Source: Euonymus europaeus (Eukaryota; Streptophyta; Magnoliopsida; Celastrales; Celastraceae). From it: a stretch of DNA of 64,000 bases. Every line of letters starts with the position of its first letter. The first letter of the stretch is position 1. Of this stretch, positions 38,201-49,921 are shown in pieces. A model generated the notes under the pieces. That model did no database searches and was not told the DNA's origin. It worked only from the letters and a program-made list of their open reading frames with translations. Location of the stretch: positions 12,527,001 through 12,591,000 of the forward strand of contig OY756966.1 of NCBI GenBank assembly GCA_963580455.1, read 5' to 3'. The position numbers and the translations under genes are program-made.

Positions 38201-38789
38201 ATATATATATATATTTTATGAATTCATTTTATTCTATTTTGGTATAGCCATATATCTACTTAAATTATTTTTCCTATATAGTTATTATATTTATTTAAAT
38301 ATTATTTTTATCTTATATAATTTGTCGTATAATTTAGATAATCATTGTACCTTACATATATATTATTTTTATATATTATAAAATCATTTTATTATATTCG
38401 AATATAATTTATATATATTTTATAAGTTTATTCTATTTTGATATATCCATATGTCTACTTAAATTATCTTATTCTATATAGTTATTATATTCCTCTAAAT
38501 ATTATTTTTATCTTATATATAATTATCATATTTTACGTACGCAACAATTAATATTTTCGGGAAAAGTCATTTAATGGGATAATAAAAGTTAAGTTGACAA
38601 CTATTTTTTTAAACAGGCATTGTGGGGTGCCTTATACCTTCCTCATATGCAACAAACTCACTTACCCTTTTTTTGGATTTTTCGTAGACCAAAACTATAT
38701 TTTTCATGGTGACCAATTGCACCTATTCAATTGGTGGCGACTTCTTATATTTTATTAAAAAAATCCTTTTCGCAAAACCGGTTGCGACA
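35249..38789 (+). repeat. 3' LTR of Ogre-like element
   Basis: A 3541-bp LTR co-linear with 20209-23704. It has an extra 22-bp tandem duplication around AACCCAACAAAG (35420-35460) and an extra ~40 bp near 37744-37784. The TATA box is at 35903-35911, and the AT-rich tract runs from about 37540 to 38530. It ends GGTTGCGACA at 38789, followed by the CGGTG duplication. Confidence 0.95.
35903..35911 (+). promoter_or_regulatory. Candidate TATA box in Ogre-like 3' LTR
   Basis: TATAAATAG, the counterpart of the motif at 20839 in the 5' LTR. From this position it could drive transcription outward into the chromovirus remainder. Confidence 0.5.
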
Positions 38790-38794
38790 CGGTG

Positions 38795-39240
38795 GAGATG
38801 GCATTAGAGTTTGAGCAAAGTGAGAAGGAAGAAGCTCAGCGAGTGTACTAACTTCCGGGGGTAATAGTGGTGGTGGCGGAAGTAGTAACAAGTGTCAGAG
38901 GACCGATTCCTACTCACAGAAAGGGGATCAGGGCAAGGGTCCTAGGACACAAGGGGGCAAGATGACTTGTTTCAAGTGTGGGAAAGAGGGGCACAAGCCG
39001 AACCAGTGCAGATCTACTGGGATCAAGTGCTTTGGGTGTGGCAAGATTGGCCACAAGAAAAGCGAGCGTCGACAGAGTAGTAAGGAAGCACAGCAGTCTC
39101 TGGCGCCTGGATTACCAGCTCCAGCATCGGTTCCATCTCTCCCATCTACTGTTCCATCTGGGCAGAGGGGGCGCGGTGGCTCTAGGCAGCATCAGCAGCA
39201 GACTCCACAGCCGCAGACAGCTATTACTCAAACAAGGATG
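38795..39240 (+). pseudogene. gag: Tekay-like gag, C-terminal part with zinc knuckles
   Basis: Continuation of the interrupted gag after the nested element and its CGGTG duplicate. The incoming frame stops at a TAA near 38849. From 38962 the frame is the one used by pol, so an indel near 38850 separates them. Two CCHC knuckles follow. The first is intact (CFKCGKEGHKPNQC, 38968-39009). The second, CFGCGKIGHKKSER, has lost its last cysteine to arginine. A serine-, proline- and glutamine-rich linker (SRQHQQQTPQPQT) leads into protease. Zinc knuckles bind the genomic RNA for packaging. Confidence 0.87.
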
Positions 39241-42200
39241 TTTGCTATGGGGCATCAAGAGGCATCGGAGCATCCGAACTTCATTGGAGGTACTTTTCTT
39301 GTTTCGAATTGTTTGGAGAGAGTGTTGTTTGATTGTGGGGCCACAGCATCATTCATCACTAGTGCCTTTGCACGTTCACTTGGGTTAAAGGTTTCGCCAA
39401 TAAGGTACATGTTCACGGTGACTTCACCGATGGGGTATTTCACTCCATTGGAGGGGATAGCCTTTGGTTGTGAGTGTCGGTTTGGAGAAGTGGTCTTAAA
39501 GGCTGACTTCTATGTGATGGACTTCAAGGAGTTCGATGTGATCCTTGGAGTTGATTGGTTGACAAAGTACCATGGGTTGTTGGATTTTTGGGAGAGAAAA
39601 ATCACACTCAGGGTACCCGAGGGTGGAGTGATACAGTTAAAGGGATCAAAGGGTATTCCTTGTTCACACTTCTTGGAAAATCCTTCATACCAAGATTGTG
39701 GAATGGCGAGTTTGGTGACTTCGGCACCTAAGGGTGATTTTTCTACACCGATAAGGGTAGTGGATAAATTTATGGATGTATTTTCGGAGGAGTTACCGGG
39801 ATTACCTCCAAGAAGAGAAATTGACTTTGCCATAGAGTTGCATCCGAACGTGAAGCCAATTTCAATTCCTCCGTATCGGATGGCTCCGGCAGAGTTGAAG
39901 GAGTTGATGACGCAACTGGAAGAGTTGCAAGACTTGGGATTCATAAGGCTGAGTGTGTCCCCGTGGGGAGCACCGGTACTATTCGTGAAAAAGAAAGATG
40001 GGTCGTTGCGGATGTGAATCGACTATCGACAGCTGAATAAGGTTACGGTAAAGAACAAGTATCCTTTGCCAAGAATTAATGATTTGTTTGACCAATTGAG
40101 AAGTGCTAGGCATTTCTCTAAGATTGATTTGAGGTCGGGTTATCATCAGCTGAGGATAAAGGATGAGGATATCTAGAAGACGGCGTTTAGAACTCGTTAT
40201 GGGCATTATGAGTTCCTTGTGATGTCGTTTGGGTTGACAAATGCCCCGGCGGTGTTCATGGACCTAATGCAAATGGTTCTTAGACCGTTTTTGGACAAGT
40301 TTTTTGTAGTATTTATCGATGATATATTGATTTATTCTCCTACAGAGGAAGAGCATGAGGAACACTTGAGAGTGGTTCTGCAGACGCTAAGGGAGAATCA
40401 GTTGTATGCCAAATTGAGCAAATGTGAGTTTTGGGCTACGGAGGTGAAATTCTTAGGCCATATTACTCAAGAGGGTATTGCAGTTGATTACTCCAAAGTT
40501 GAGTCAGTTCTGAATTGGGTGAGGCCAAAGAATGTAACAGAAATTTGAAGTTTTCTAGGGTTGGCAAGCTACTATCGAAGGTTCATTCTGGACTTTTCGA
40601 GAGTGGCTGCACCCATGACGCAGTTAACCAAGAAAGGTACACCATTTGTGCGGACAGACGAGTGTGAGATGGCATTCGAAGAGTTGAAGAAGAGGTTGAC
40701 AACACCTCCAGTGTTAGTAGTGCCGGAGAGAGATGTAGGCTACCGGGTGTATTGCGATGAATCTGGAGTGGGATTGGGATGTGTGTTGATATAGCGTGGG
40801 AGAGTTGTGGAGTACGACTCTAGACTGTTGAAGACACACGAGAGGAATTATCCAGTTCATGATCTGGAACTTGCAGCAGTTGTGTTTGCTTTGAAGCAAT
40901 GGCGATATTATCTCTACGGAGAACGGTTTGAGGTGTTCTCAGATCACAAGAGCCTCAAGTATCTATTCATCCAGAAGGAATTGAACTTGCAACAAAGGAG
41001 GTGGATGGAGTACTTGGAGGACTTTGACTTCAATTTGCAATACCATCCCGGTAAAGCAAATGTGGTGGCGGATGCGTTGAGTCGGAAACTTAGGGTGGCT
41101 AATTTGTGCTTACATGAATGCGGGATTGTGGAGACAATCAACCAGTTCGGTTTGGATTTGAGGGGTAAAGGAGAAAGAGTATTCTTGAGTAGCATGACCT
41201 CGAGACCGCCGATGGTCCAGAAGGTTATGGATGCTCAGAATGGTGATTCGACATTTGATGTACTGGATGAGGGTTCCGGATGGGTCCGTGGAAACGATGG
41301 AGGAGTGAGATATGTGGGGAGATTGATAGTTCTCAATGACGAAGAGTTACAACAAGAGATATTGAAGGAGGCACACCATTCAGGGTTTGCCATGCATCCG
41401 GAGGGTACAAAAATGTACCAAGACTTGAAACGAAGTTTCTGGTGGAAGGGGATGAAGGCTGATATGGCTAGGTATGTGGCGAAGTGTCTGACTTGCCAAC
41501 AAGTGAAGGGTGAACATCAGAAACCAGGGGGGTTGCTCCAACCACTACCGCTAGCGCAATGGAAGTGGGAGATGATCACTATGAATTTTGTGACAGGACT
41601 TCCAATGACTCAGAAAAGATACGACACAGTGTGGGTGATTGTGGATCGATTGACTAAGTCGGCATATTTTCTACCAATGAACAAGACGGATTGGTTGGAA
41701 TCCTTGAGCAATTACTACGTGAGAGAAATTGTGAAACTGCATGGAGTTCCATTATCTATCGTGTCAGACCGGGATCCATGGTTCACAGGTAGATTCTGGA
41801 ACAGTTTGCAAGAGGCTTTGGGGACGGAGCTAGATTTCAGTACGGCTTACCATCCTCAGAGTGATGGCCAGAGCGAGAGAACTATACAGATTTTGGAGGA
41901 TATGCTTAGAGCATGTGTGTTGGACTTCGGAAAGAGTTGGGATAGGTACATATACTTGGCTGAGTTTGTGTACAACAACTCATTCCAAAGTAGTATCGGT
42001 ATGGCTCCTTTCGAGGCATTATACGGAAGACCTTGCAGGTCACCATTGTGTTGGGCTGAAGTCGGTGAGAAAGTAGTTTCAGGATCGGAGATGGTCAAAG
42101 AAGCTCAAGAAGGAGTTGAAGAGATAAAAGGACGGCTCATTACCGCTCAGAGTCGCCAGAAGTCATATGCTGATAAGAGGAGAAGACCGTTAGAGTTTGC

Positions 42201-42699
42201 GGTGGGTGACAAGGTGTTTTTGAAAGTCAGCCCGAGACGCGGCATTCAACGATACAGTAAACAAGGGAAGTTGGCACCAAGGTTTGTAAGGCCATTCAAA
42301 ATTCTAAAAATAGTGGGATCGGTTGCATACCGTTTGGCTCTATCACCTAAGTTATCAAGAGTTCATAATGTATTCCATGTCTCAATGCTTTGGATATACG
42401 AGCCGGATTCGTCGCATGTGTTGGATTGGACCACATTAGAAGTTGAGGAAGACAGGAGTTACGCGCTACAACCGGTGAAGATCGTGGATCGCCAAGACAA
42501 GATCACAAGATCGAGTGTCATACCATTGGTGAAGGTGATGTGGATGTACCATGGAGTTGAAGAAGCAACTTGGGAGCTTTAATCCAAAATGAGGGAGAAG
42601 CATCCGGAGTTGTTCGATAGTTCAGGTATGTTGAGTAATTTCGGGGATGAAATTTCTTTAAGGGGGAAGGGATGTGAAACCCCGACCCAAAAATATTAA
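39241..42699 (+). pseudogene. pol: Tekay-like pol: PR, RT, RNase H, INT, chromodomain-like tail
   Basis: A single frame, with stops at 40015 (TGA), 40174 (TAG), 40546 (TGA), 40792 (TAG) and 42580 (TAA). The protease has FDCGATASFI (Asp codon 39331), with Cys in place of the usual Ser/Thr after the catalytic Asp. Reverse transcriptase shows [17 protein letters not shown] and FIDD at 40312-40323. RNase H shows the [18 protein letters not shown] and [10 protein letters not shown] motifs. The integrase has the HHCC finger, but the first catalytic Asp is Asn (ITMNFVTG, 41584-41586); the second Asp (41767) and Glu (41875) remain. The C-terminus ([12 protein letters not shown], then [18 protein letters not shown]) is the degenerate chromodomain-like tail of the Tekay/Del group. 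After the last stop the frame runs on into the LTR. Transposition from this copy is not expected. Confidence 0.93.
42660..42672 (+). promoter_or_regulatory. Polypurine tract of Tekay-like element
   Basis: AAGGGGGAAGGGA directly precedes the 3' LTR start TGTGAAACCCC. It overlaps the extended pol frame, as is usual in this group. Confidence 0.82.
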
Positions 42700-44671
42700 G
42701 TTCTAGTTAATTTGCGGTAGATAATAATAATTTGGAATAGATTCGGGAGGTTACGGACCCACCCGAGTTGCATAAGTCCATAAGGAAACATTTTGGAACT
42801 AGGTTCACTAAATGGGAATTTAGAAACATTTTGGAACACGCTCTAGCGAGCCTTTAGAGGAATTTATGGTTTGTTTTCAGTCCTAGAGTGAGAGAGAGCG
42901 ACGATTTTAGAGATAGAAAGAGTTTCTACATGGATTCAACCTAATTCTTGAGGATTCATGATGATTGGAGTGCTATATTGAAGATTCAAGCTAGGTTTGA
43001 AGATTTTGGTAAGTTTTTCAAAGTTTTGAAATTCTAGGTTTTCTTTAGATCTATCATGATTCGTTAAGAGTTAAGTTTTGAGGTTTATATATGTTGTTCT
43101 TAGGGTAATTTAAGGTTGTTCCATAGGTTTCAATTCTTGGTTTAGGTTGAGTTCGATTATTGGACAAATTTGGGAATTCTAGAGAGATAAGGTTAGTCTC
43201 TCTTGGATTTTTTGTATTGGAATTGTTATTGTTATGATAAATGTGTGTTATTAACATGTATATATGGATTGGAATGATGAAATATGGTTAGGTTGGTAAA
43301 AGGGGGATTTAAACCCTAATTCTTGGAATTTGGAATTGTGTGTTGTGCTCAACTTGAGGTAGGGGATTTCTTGACCCATTTCTTTTCTTCAATATCGTTC
43401 GTTGATTCTAAAATTTCGGTTCGAATTCTCATTGGTCTCTTTGTTTGTGTTCTTGCCTTATCGTGCCTAAGGAAGAACGAATCTAGGGTTTATTTATATA
43501 TTCTTCTAAATGTAGATTGCATTGCCCAATTACATGTTCAATCATCCATTGAGCATGTTTTGAATCTTTTCATTCATCATTAGTAGTTGTATATATATAG
43601 GTTGATATATATATATATGTGTATTTGGCATGGCACGAGCATGAATGCATTAGAGCTTGCACGGGATGCTCGGGTATGGACTCGGGATACCATAGGTTAC
43701 TTGAAAGTCACATGGGAGGATGGTTGCATGTCAAGGCATGGGCACGGATCATATGACTCCATGTGAGGCAACACACTTAAGGTGTGGGTGTGACGGGGTT
43801 CACACAACCGGGTAGAACCTTCGCGGGTGTAACGTGAATGATGATTGCGCTCTCATTCATGATGGTTGGGAACCATGTAGTGCATTTGAGGTTTGGTCAA
43901 TCCATAGTTGAAGACTAATGGATTGATGAATGTGTTTTACCCCGAAGGGAATACCCGGACTATTGGTTGTGTTATGTGACATGTGCATAGAAGAGAACAT
44001 ATTGATGCATTATCTTTTCTTTAATAACCGCCATGTTGCTTGTTTTACTCTTTATCCCTATTGAGCTTCTAGCTCACCCTTTATTTTTATTCCTCCCTAC
44101 AGGTGAGACATGTACTAGTGCCAGAGGTGCGGATCAGTAGAGACGACGTTGTGGCATGGATGGCTCTTGGAGAGGGTGTAGGTTTGGGATTAGAGTCTTA
44201 AACCTTTTTTGTTGAAATATTTGTATGAAATGATTCCATGTGTGATATCTTGACTGCGTGACACCGTAAGGTGTGGATTATGGACAGTTAGAAGGTTATT
44301 CCATTGATGTGGGACTTCTGAACCGGGTGTGGACATTTAGTCCTGTTTATTGGTTGTGTGGAATCATTGTGATGTATGAATCATGAATTGAGTTTGTGCA
44401 TGCTGCTAGATGGCCTGAGGCCATAGGTTGTGAATTTGCATGCTGTTAGATGGCCGGAGGCCTTGCTAGGTTGGGATGTGATTATATGATGTTATGCTGT
44501 GTTTAATCAGGTGGGCATTACCCGAATTAAGGGGAGATGCTGCCGGATTTTTGTTGGAAGATTTAACTTAGTTAGACGAACTAGAGTTAAATCCTCGTGT
44601 TGTGAATCACATTGATAACCTAGGACGGTGCGGTGAGCACCACGTAACGTTCCCGAAATTGGGGCGTTACA
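42673..44671 (+). repeat. 3' LTR of Tekay-like element
   Basis: A 1999-bp LTR ending GGGGCGTTACA, followed by the ATACG duplication. It lacks about 217 bp of the 5' LTR. At that junction (42808-42842) it carries a filler that repeats GAAACATTTTGGAAC from 42785 just upstream, the mark of templated end joining. It keeps about 648 bp (43964-44612) that the 5' LTR has lost. Confidence 0.93.
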
Positions 44672-47600
44672 ATACGCTTCGTAGATTCTTTCATTGCCAA
44701 AATACCAACTTTAGTTCACGAATGGACAAAATTATTAAAAACTTCTCTTTACTATTATACCCTTCGTAGAAAGTTTCATATTCAAAAGACCAAATTTCAT
44801 TCCCAAACGCACAAAATCGCTAAAAGCTTCTCCATGGAAAGAGTTGGGCAATTCTAACTATAAAAGTAGATAGGTGTGAACTTTTTGTTTTTGTTTTATG
44901 TCCAAATTTACTAGTATACACTTCATAGATTGTTTTGTATTCAAAAGACCAACTTTCTTTCCCAAATGGGCAAAATCTTTAAAAGTTCCTCCGTGGAGAG
45001 AGTTGAGCAATTCAAAACCATCGAACTTGGTAGATGTACTCTTTTTATTGCTATTTTATGCTCAAATTTACCAATATACACATCATAGAATATTTCGTTG
45101 CCGAAAGACCAACTTTCATTAACAGATGTGCAAAATATTTAAAAAACTGCTTCATAGAGAGAATTGAAAATTTTTGAACAATCATTCTTGATAGATATGC
45201 ACTTTTTTTTCTTGCTTTATGTCCAAATTTACTAACGTACGCTTCGAATATTTTTTCATTGCCAAAAGACCAACATTTTCCCCAAATGCACAAAACCATT
45301 AAAAGTTGATAGGTGTTTAATTTTTACTGTTATTTTATGCAAAATTTTACTAGTATACACATCGTAGACTGTTTCGTTGCCGAAAGACCAAGTTTCGTTC
45401 ACAAATGTGCAAAATCGTTAAAAACTCCTCCATGAAGAGAGCTGAGCAATTCTGAACCAAAAAAGTTGATAGATATACACATTTTATTTTTGCTTTATGT
45501 TCAAATTTATTAGTATAAGCTTCATAGATTGTTTCGTTGCCAAAAGAATAATTTTCATTCACAAATGGACAAATTCATTAAAAGCTTCTCTATTGAGAGA
45601 TGATTAATTTTGAACCAACATTCTTGATAGATTGTGTCGTTGCCAAAAGACCAACTTTCTTTCCTAAATGCTCAAAATCCTTAGAAGCACCTCCATGGGG
45701 AGAGTTGAGTAATTTCAAACCATCAAAATTGATAGGTGTCCTTTTTTATTGTTGCTTTATGTCCAAATTTACAAGTATACGCTTTCATAGATTGTTTCGT
45801 TGTCAAAAGACCAACTTTTTTTCAGAAATGGTCAAGACCGTTAAAAGCTACTCCACGAAGAGAATTGAAAAATTAGGAACAATTATCCCTGATATATGTG
45901 CATTTCTTATTGTTGTTTTATGTCCAAATTTACTCGTATACGCTTCGTAGATTGTTTCGTTGCAAAAAAATCAACTTTCATTCACAAATAGACAAAGCTG
46001 TTAAAAGGTCCTCCATGGCTAGAATTGAATAATTCCAAACCATAATTCTTGATATGTGTGCACTTTTTACTGTTGCTTTATGTTCAAATTACTAGCATAT
46101 GTTTTGTAGATTGTTTTGCTATCAAAAGACCAACTTTCTTTCCCAAATGCGCAAAATCGTTTAAAGCTCATCCATGGAGAGAGTTTAGCAATTCCGAACC
46201 ATTAAAGTTGAAAGGTAAGCACTTTTTATTGTTGTTTTATGTCCAAATTTACTAGTATACGCTTCGTAGATTGTTCGTTGCCAAAAGATCAACTTTCGTT
46301 CACAAATAGACAAAATCATTAAAATCTTATCTACGTCGATAATTGATTAATGCAGAATCATCATTGTTGAAAGATGTGCACTTTTTATTGTCTTTTTAAG
46401 TACAAATTTACTTGTATACACTTCTTCGATTGTTTCATTTCCCAACAACCAACTTTCATTCTCAAATGGACAAAATCGTTAAAAAGCTGCTCCATTGAGA
46501 GAATTGAAAATTTTTGAACAATCATTCTTGATAGATGTGCACTTTTTATTTTTGCTTTTTGTCCAAATTTATTGACATGCGCTTCGTAGATTGTTTCATT
46601 GCCAAAAGACTAACTTTCTTTCCAAACTGCACAAAACAGTTATAACCTCATCCATGAAAAGAGTTGAGCTATTCCGAATCATAAAAGTTGATAGGTGTGC
46701 ACCTTTTACTGTTGTTTTATGCCCAAATTTACTAGTATAAGCTTCATAGATTGTTTCGTTTCTAAAAGATCAAATTTCTTTCCAATTGTTAAAAATCTCT
46801 AAAAGTTGCTCCACGGAGAGAGTTGAGAAATTCTGAACCATAAAAAGTTGATAGATGAACATGTTTTATTGTTGCTTTCTGTCCTAATTTACTAGTATAC
46901 GCTTCATAGATTGTTTCGTTGCCAAAAGTCCAACATTAATTCACATATGGACAAAATCGTTAAAAGCTCCTAAATGGAGAGAATAGAATAATTCTGAACC
47001 ATAATACTCGACAGGTGTTCATTTTTTATTGTTGCTTAATGTACAAATTTACTAATATATGCTTCGTAAAAAGTTTCGTTCCCGAAAGACCAACTTTCTT
47101 TCTCAAATGCACAAAATCCTTAAAAGCTCGTCCATGAAGAGAGTTGAGCAATTTTGAACTATAAAAGTTGATAGATGGGCACTATTTTTTGTTGTTTTAT
47201 GTCTAAATTTACTAGTATACACATCGTAGAGTGTTTCCTTGCCAAAAGATCAACTTTCCTTCTGAAATGTGCAAAATCGATAAAAGCTTCTCCACGAAGA
47301 AAATTTTCTGAACCATAACTCTTGATAGTTGTGTAATTTTTATTGTTGCTTAATGTTCAAATTTACTAGCATACTCTCTGTAGATTGTTTCATTGCCAAA
47401 ATACCAACTTTTGTTGACAAATGGACAAAACCGTTAAATGCTCCTCCACGAAGAAAATTGAATTATTCAGAACCATCATTCTTGATAACTGCACAATTGT
47501 TATTTTTGCTTTATGTCTAAATTTAATAGTATATGCCTCAGATATTGTTTCCTTTCCAAAAGACCAACTTTCTTTGCCAAATGCACAAAACCATTAAAAG

Positions 47601-47866
47601 GTCCTCCACGGAGAGAGTTGAGCAATTCTGATCGACAAAAGTTGATAGTTGTGCAATTTTTATTGTTATATTATGCTCAAATTTACTAGTATACACATCC
47701 TAGACTATTTCGTTGCCAAAATGTCAACTTTCATTCGCAAATGGACAAAATCGTTAAAAGCTTCTCTATGGGGAGAATTGATCAATTCTGAACCGTCATA
47801 TAGATGTGCACTTTTTATTGTTTTTTTATGTCCAAATTTACTTGTATACGCTTGGTAGATTATTTC
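44672..47866. repeat. ~160-bp satellite array, block 3
   Basis: The same array resumes after the chromovirus at the exact monomer position (ATACGCTTCGTAGATT). It contains a marker monomer GTAGAAAGTTT near 44771 and again at 47068. The latter is followed in order by the ACATCGTAGAGTG type (47220), the CTCTCTGTAGATTG type (47371) and further monomers. The block ends inside TAGATTATTTC, where a solo LTR inserted. ORFs are repeat artefacts. Confidence 0.97.
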
Positions 47867-49921
47867 TGTGAAACCCTGACCCAAAAATTTAAATTTCAGT
47901 CAAATTACGGATGATCCGTGAGGTAAAGGAATCATGGAAAAATAGTTTTGAGCTAGGTTTGTTAAATGGGCCATAACGTTTTCTATACATGTCCGTTTCG
48001 GGCCCATAATATATCAAATCGAATCTTAGACCGAGCCGGGTAGTAAATTTAAAGAAAAACATAGTTCTGTGAATAGTAAGCCGTCCGGACGGATAAATTG
48101 GTCGTCCAGACGGCTGTCGGGAAATACGATATTAAGCCCAGAATTTAGATATTTCTACATATCAACATTCGGGAAACCTGACTAGAGAGACAAAGAGAGA
48201 GAAGGAGATTTTGGTTAGATTTTGGCTTGAAGATTGTAGATTGGTGATCATTGAAGCTAAGCAAAGAAGATTCAAGCTTGATTTGGGTGATTTAGTAAGT
48301 TTTTCTTAGTTTTTGGAAATTCTAGGTTTTTCTAGATTTGCTAGATTCTTGAAGATTTTAGTTCTATGCTTTAGATATGTCGTTTATAGGTTGATTTAGA
48401 ACATATATGTAGGTTGATTTCGTGGTTTGGTGTTGAGTTGAGCTAAGTGGAGTTTTTGGAGGATTTTAGAAGAAATTCTAGAAAGAGAAGTAAGTTTCTC
48501 TTGATTGTTTGTTTAATTCATTAATGATATGATATATTGAGAAATTTGGATGATTAAATGAGTACGACATTGTGTAAATTGTTACGTTTGGTGAAACGGG
48601 TTTAAAACCCTATTGTGAGATTATTGGTAAATTGCTCGACACGAGGTAGGAGATGTCCAACCTTTCTTTCTATCATTCATTTTCATTATATTAAAGAGCG
48701 TTTCCATTCCTCATTGGTCATTTTATTTGTGTTTCCGCCCTAATTGTTTCTAAAGGGGAAACGAACCTTGCTTGTGTAATATTGTTAATTCTTGGTGTTG
48801 CATGGCCCGATTGTGTGTGTTCTATCACCTATGGGAACTATGTGATTTCTGTTCATGCATCATGGTAGTTATATATATGTAGGATGTTCGTATATATATC
48901 CTTGCGGCATGTCATGGCATAAGTGCATTAGAGTTGCATTGGGGACCGGGTATGGACTTGGGGCTCCTTAGGATTCTTGAAAGCTACTTGGAGGGATGAC
49001 GAGGTGATGAGAGTTACCACCAAGTCATGTGAACTCCATGTAGGGTAACGCACTAGATGTATGGTTAATGAGGGACCTTGCCTGGAATAGTGCGGGCGTG
49101 ATAGGTTCACGCAACTGGGTAATCCAAGAGCGTTTGATGTTGGGGAGCTTGCTCCTATTCAGTATTACATGGATAGCTAGCCATGATATTGATGAATTGA
49201 TGTGGTGAGCTTGCTCACGTTCGATATTACATGGGACGAGCTATGGTATCGATGAGGTTTGCTCATTGAGGGGATTGCCCGGATTGATGTTCTATGTTAT
49301 TGTTGAGTATATGTGCATGTAGTGGATTTCATATTGTTGCATAACCTATTGTTCGGATTCGGCCTTTAAACGTTTTATACTCTTAACCCTATTGAGCTTC
49401 TTGCTCACTCTCTATTTATATTCCTTCCCATAGGAGATACTGGTACAGGTATCGGTGGAGCGGATTAGTGATGGCGGGATGTGACATGGATGGCCCTGGG
49501 TAAGATGTGGGTGTTAGAGATGTACTCTAGCACGTATTTTGTTTACGATGTATTGATGTTTGTTCATAATATTGTTATAATCGATTAGCACCAGAGGGTG
49601 TATGCATAATGTATGTTGAGTATTGATTTTTGGTTATATGATATTATGAACTTGATGTTATGATTATTACTATCAGTTTGTGCATGCTGGTAGTGGATGT
49701 CCTGAGGCCCCTAGGATCAAGATTGCATATGATTGAGGCCTGGGGCCTAGCTAGGTTGCTAGTGTGATGGATTGAATTTATGCTGTGTGTTTCTGATGCA
49801 GGCGGGGACTCTCTGATATACGGGAAGATGCCGCCGGATTTCTGGTCTGCCGGATGATCGTACTAGTGGCCTAGGACGATGTCGGAGGGCACCCGTGGCA
49901 TGCCCGGATCGGGGCGTCACA
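47867..49921 (+). mobile_element. Solo LTR, Tekay-related, plus strand
   Basis: A 2055-bp block starting TGTGAAACCCTGACCC and ending GGGGCGTCACA, flanked by ATTTC at 47862-47866 and 49922-49926. Its 3' half matches the reverse complement of the 7469-9572 solo LTR closely, including GATGCAGG, then CCGCCGGATTTC and CTGCCGGATGATCG. Its 5' half has its own sequence with a hairpin at 48079-48115. There is no internal region, primer site or gene, so it is a recombined solo LTR. Confidence 0.93.
48079..48115. repeat. Imperfect hairpin in solo LTR
   Basis: Arms AGCCGTCCGGAC (48079-48090) and GTCCAGACGGCT (48104-48115) pair with one mismatch around a 13-bp loop. The left arm also contains the self-complementary CCGTCCGGACGG. 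This part is not seen in the related LTRs of the window. Confidence 0.75.

Larger units (their letters stand above)
20209..38789 (+). mobile_element. Ogre-like Tat element nested in chromovirus gag
   Basis: A complete 18.6-kb LTR retrotransposon with ~3.5-kb LTRs beginning TGTTGTACCCC and ending GGTTGCGACA. The target duplication CGGTG is at 20204-20208 and 38790-38794. Diagnostic features of the Ogre branch of Tat (family knowledge) are all present: large LTRs, a TGGCGACTTCACTGGGGA primer site, an extra ORF before gag, a G-patch-like segment after protease, a frame break between gag-pro and pol that an intron could bridge, a second (archaeal-like) RNase H, and a 3' untranslated minisatellite. 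Several in-frame stops and three ORF1 frameshifts make it defective. The LTRs differ at 5 of about 260 compared bases (21300-21560 against 36363-36623). Confidence 0.96.
17564..44671 (+). mobile_element. Tekay/Del-like Ty3 chromovirus, defective, nested host
   Basis: A full-length LTR retrotransposon split by an Ogre-like insertion. It has LTRs with TGTGAAACC...TTGCA or TTACA ends, an ATACG target duplication (17559-17563 and 44672-44676), a methionine-tRNA-type primer site, gag, protease, reverse transcriptase, RNase H, integrase with a C-terminal chromodomain-like tail, and a polypurine tract. The gene order and the ending GVEEATWEL, then FGDEISL just before the LTR, match the Tekay/Del branch from family knowledge. 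Reading is broken by stops at 19972, 19996, 40015, 40174, 40546, 40792 and 42580 and a frameshift near 38850, so it is not autonomous. Without the nested insert it is about 8.5 kb. Confidence 0.94.
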
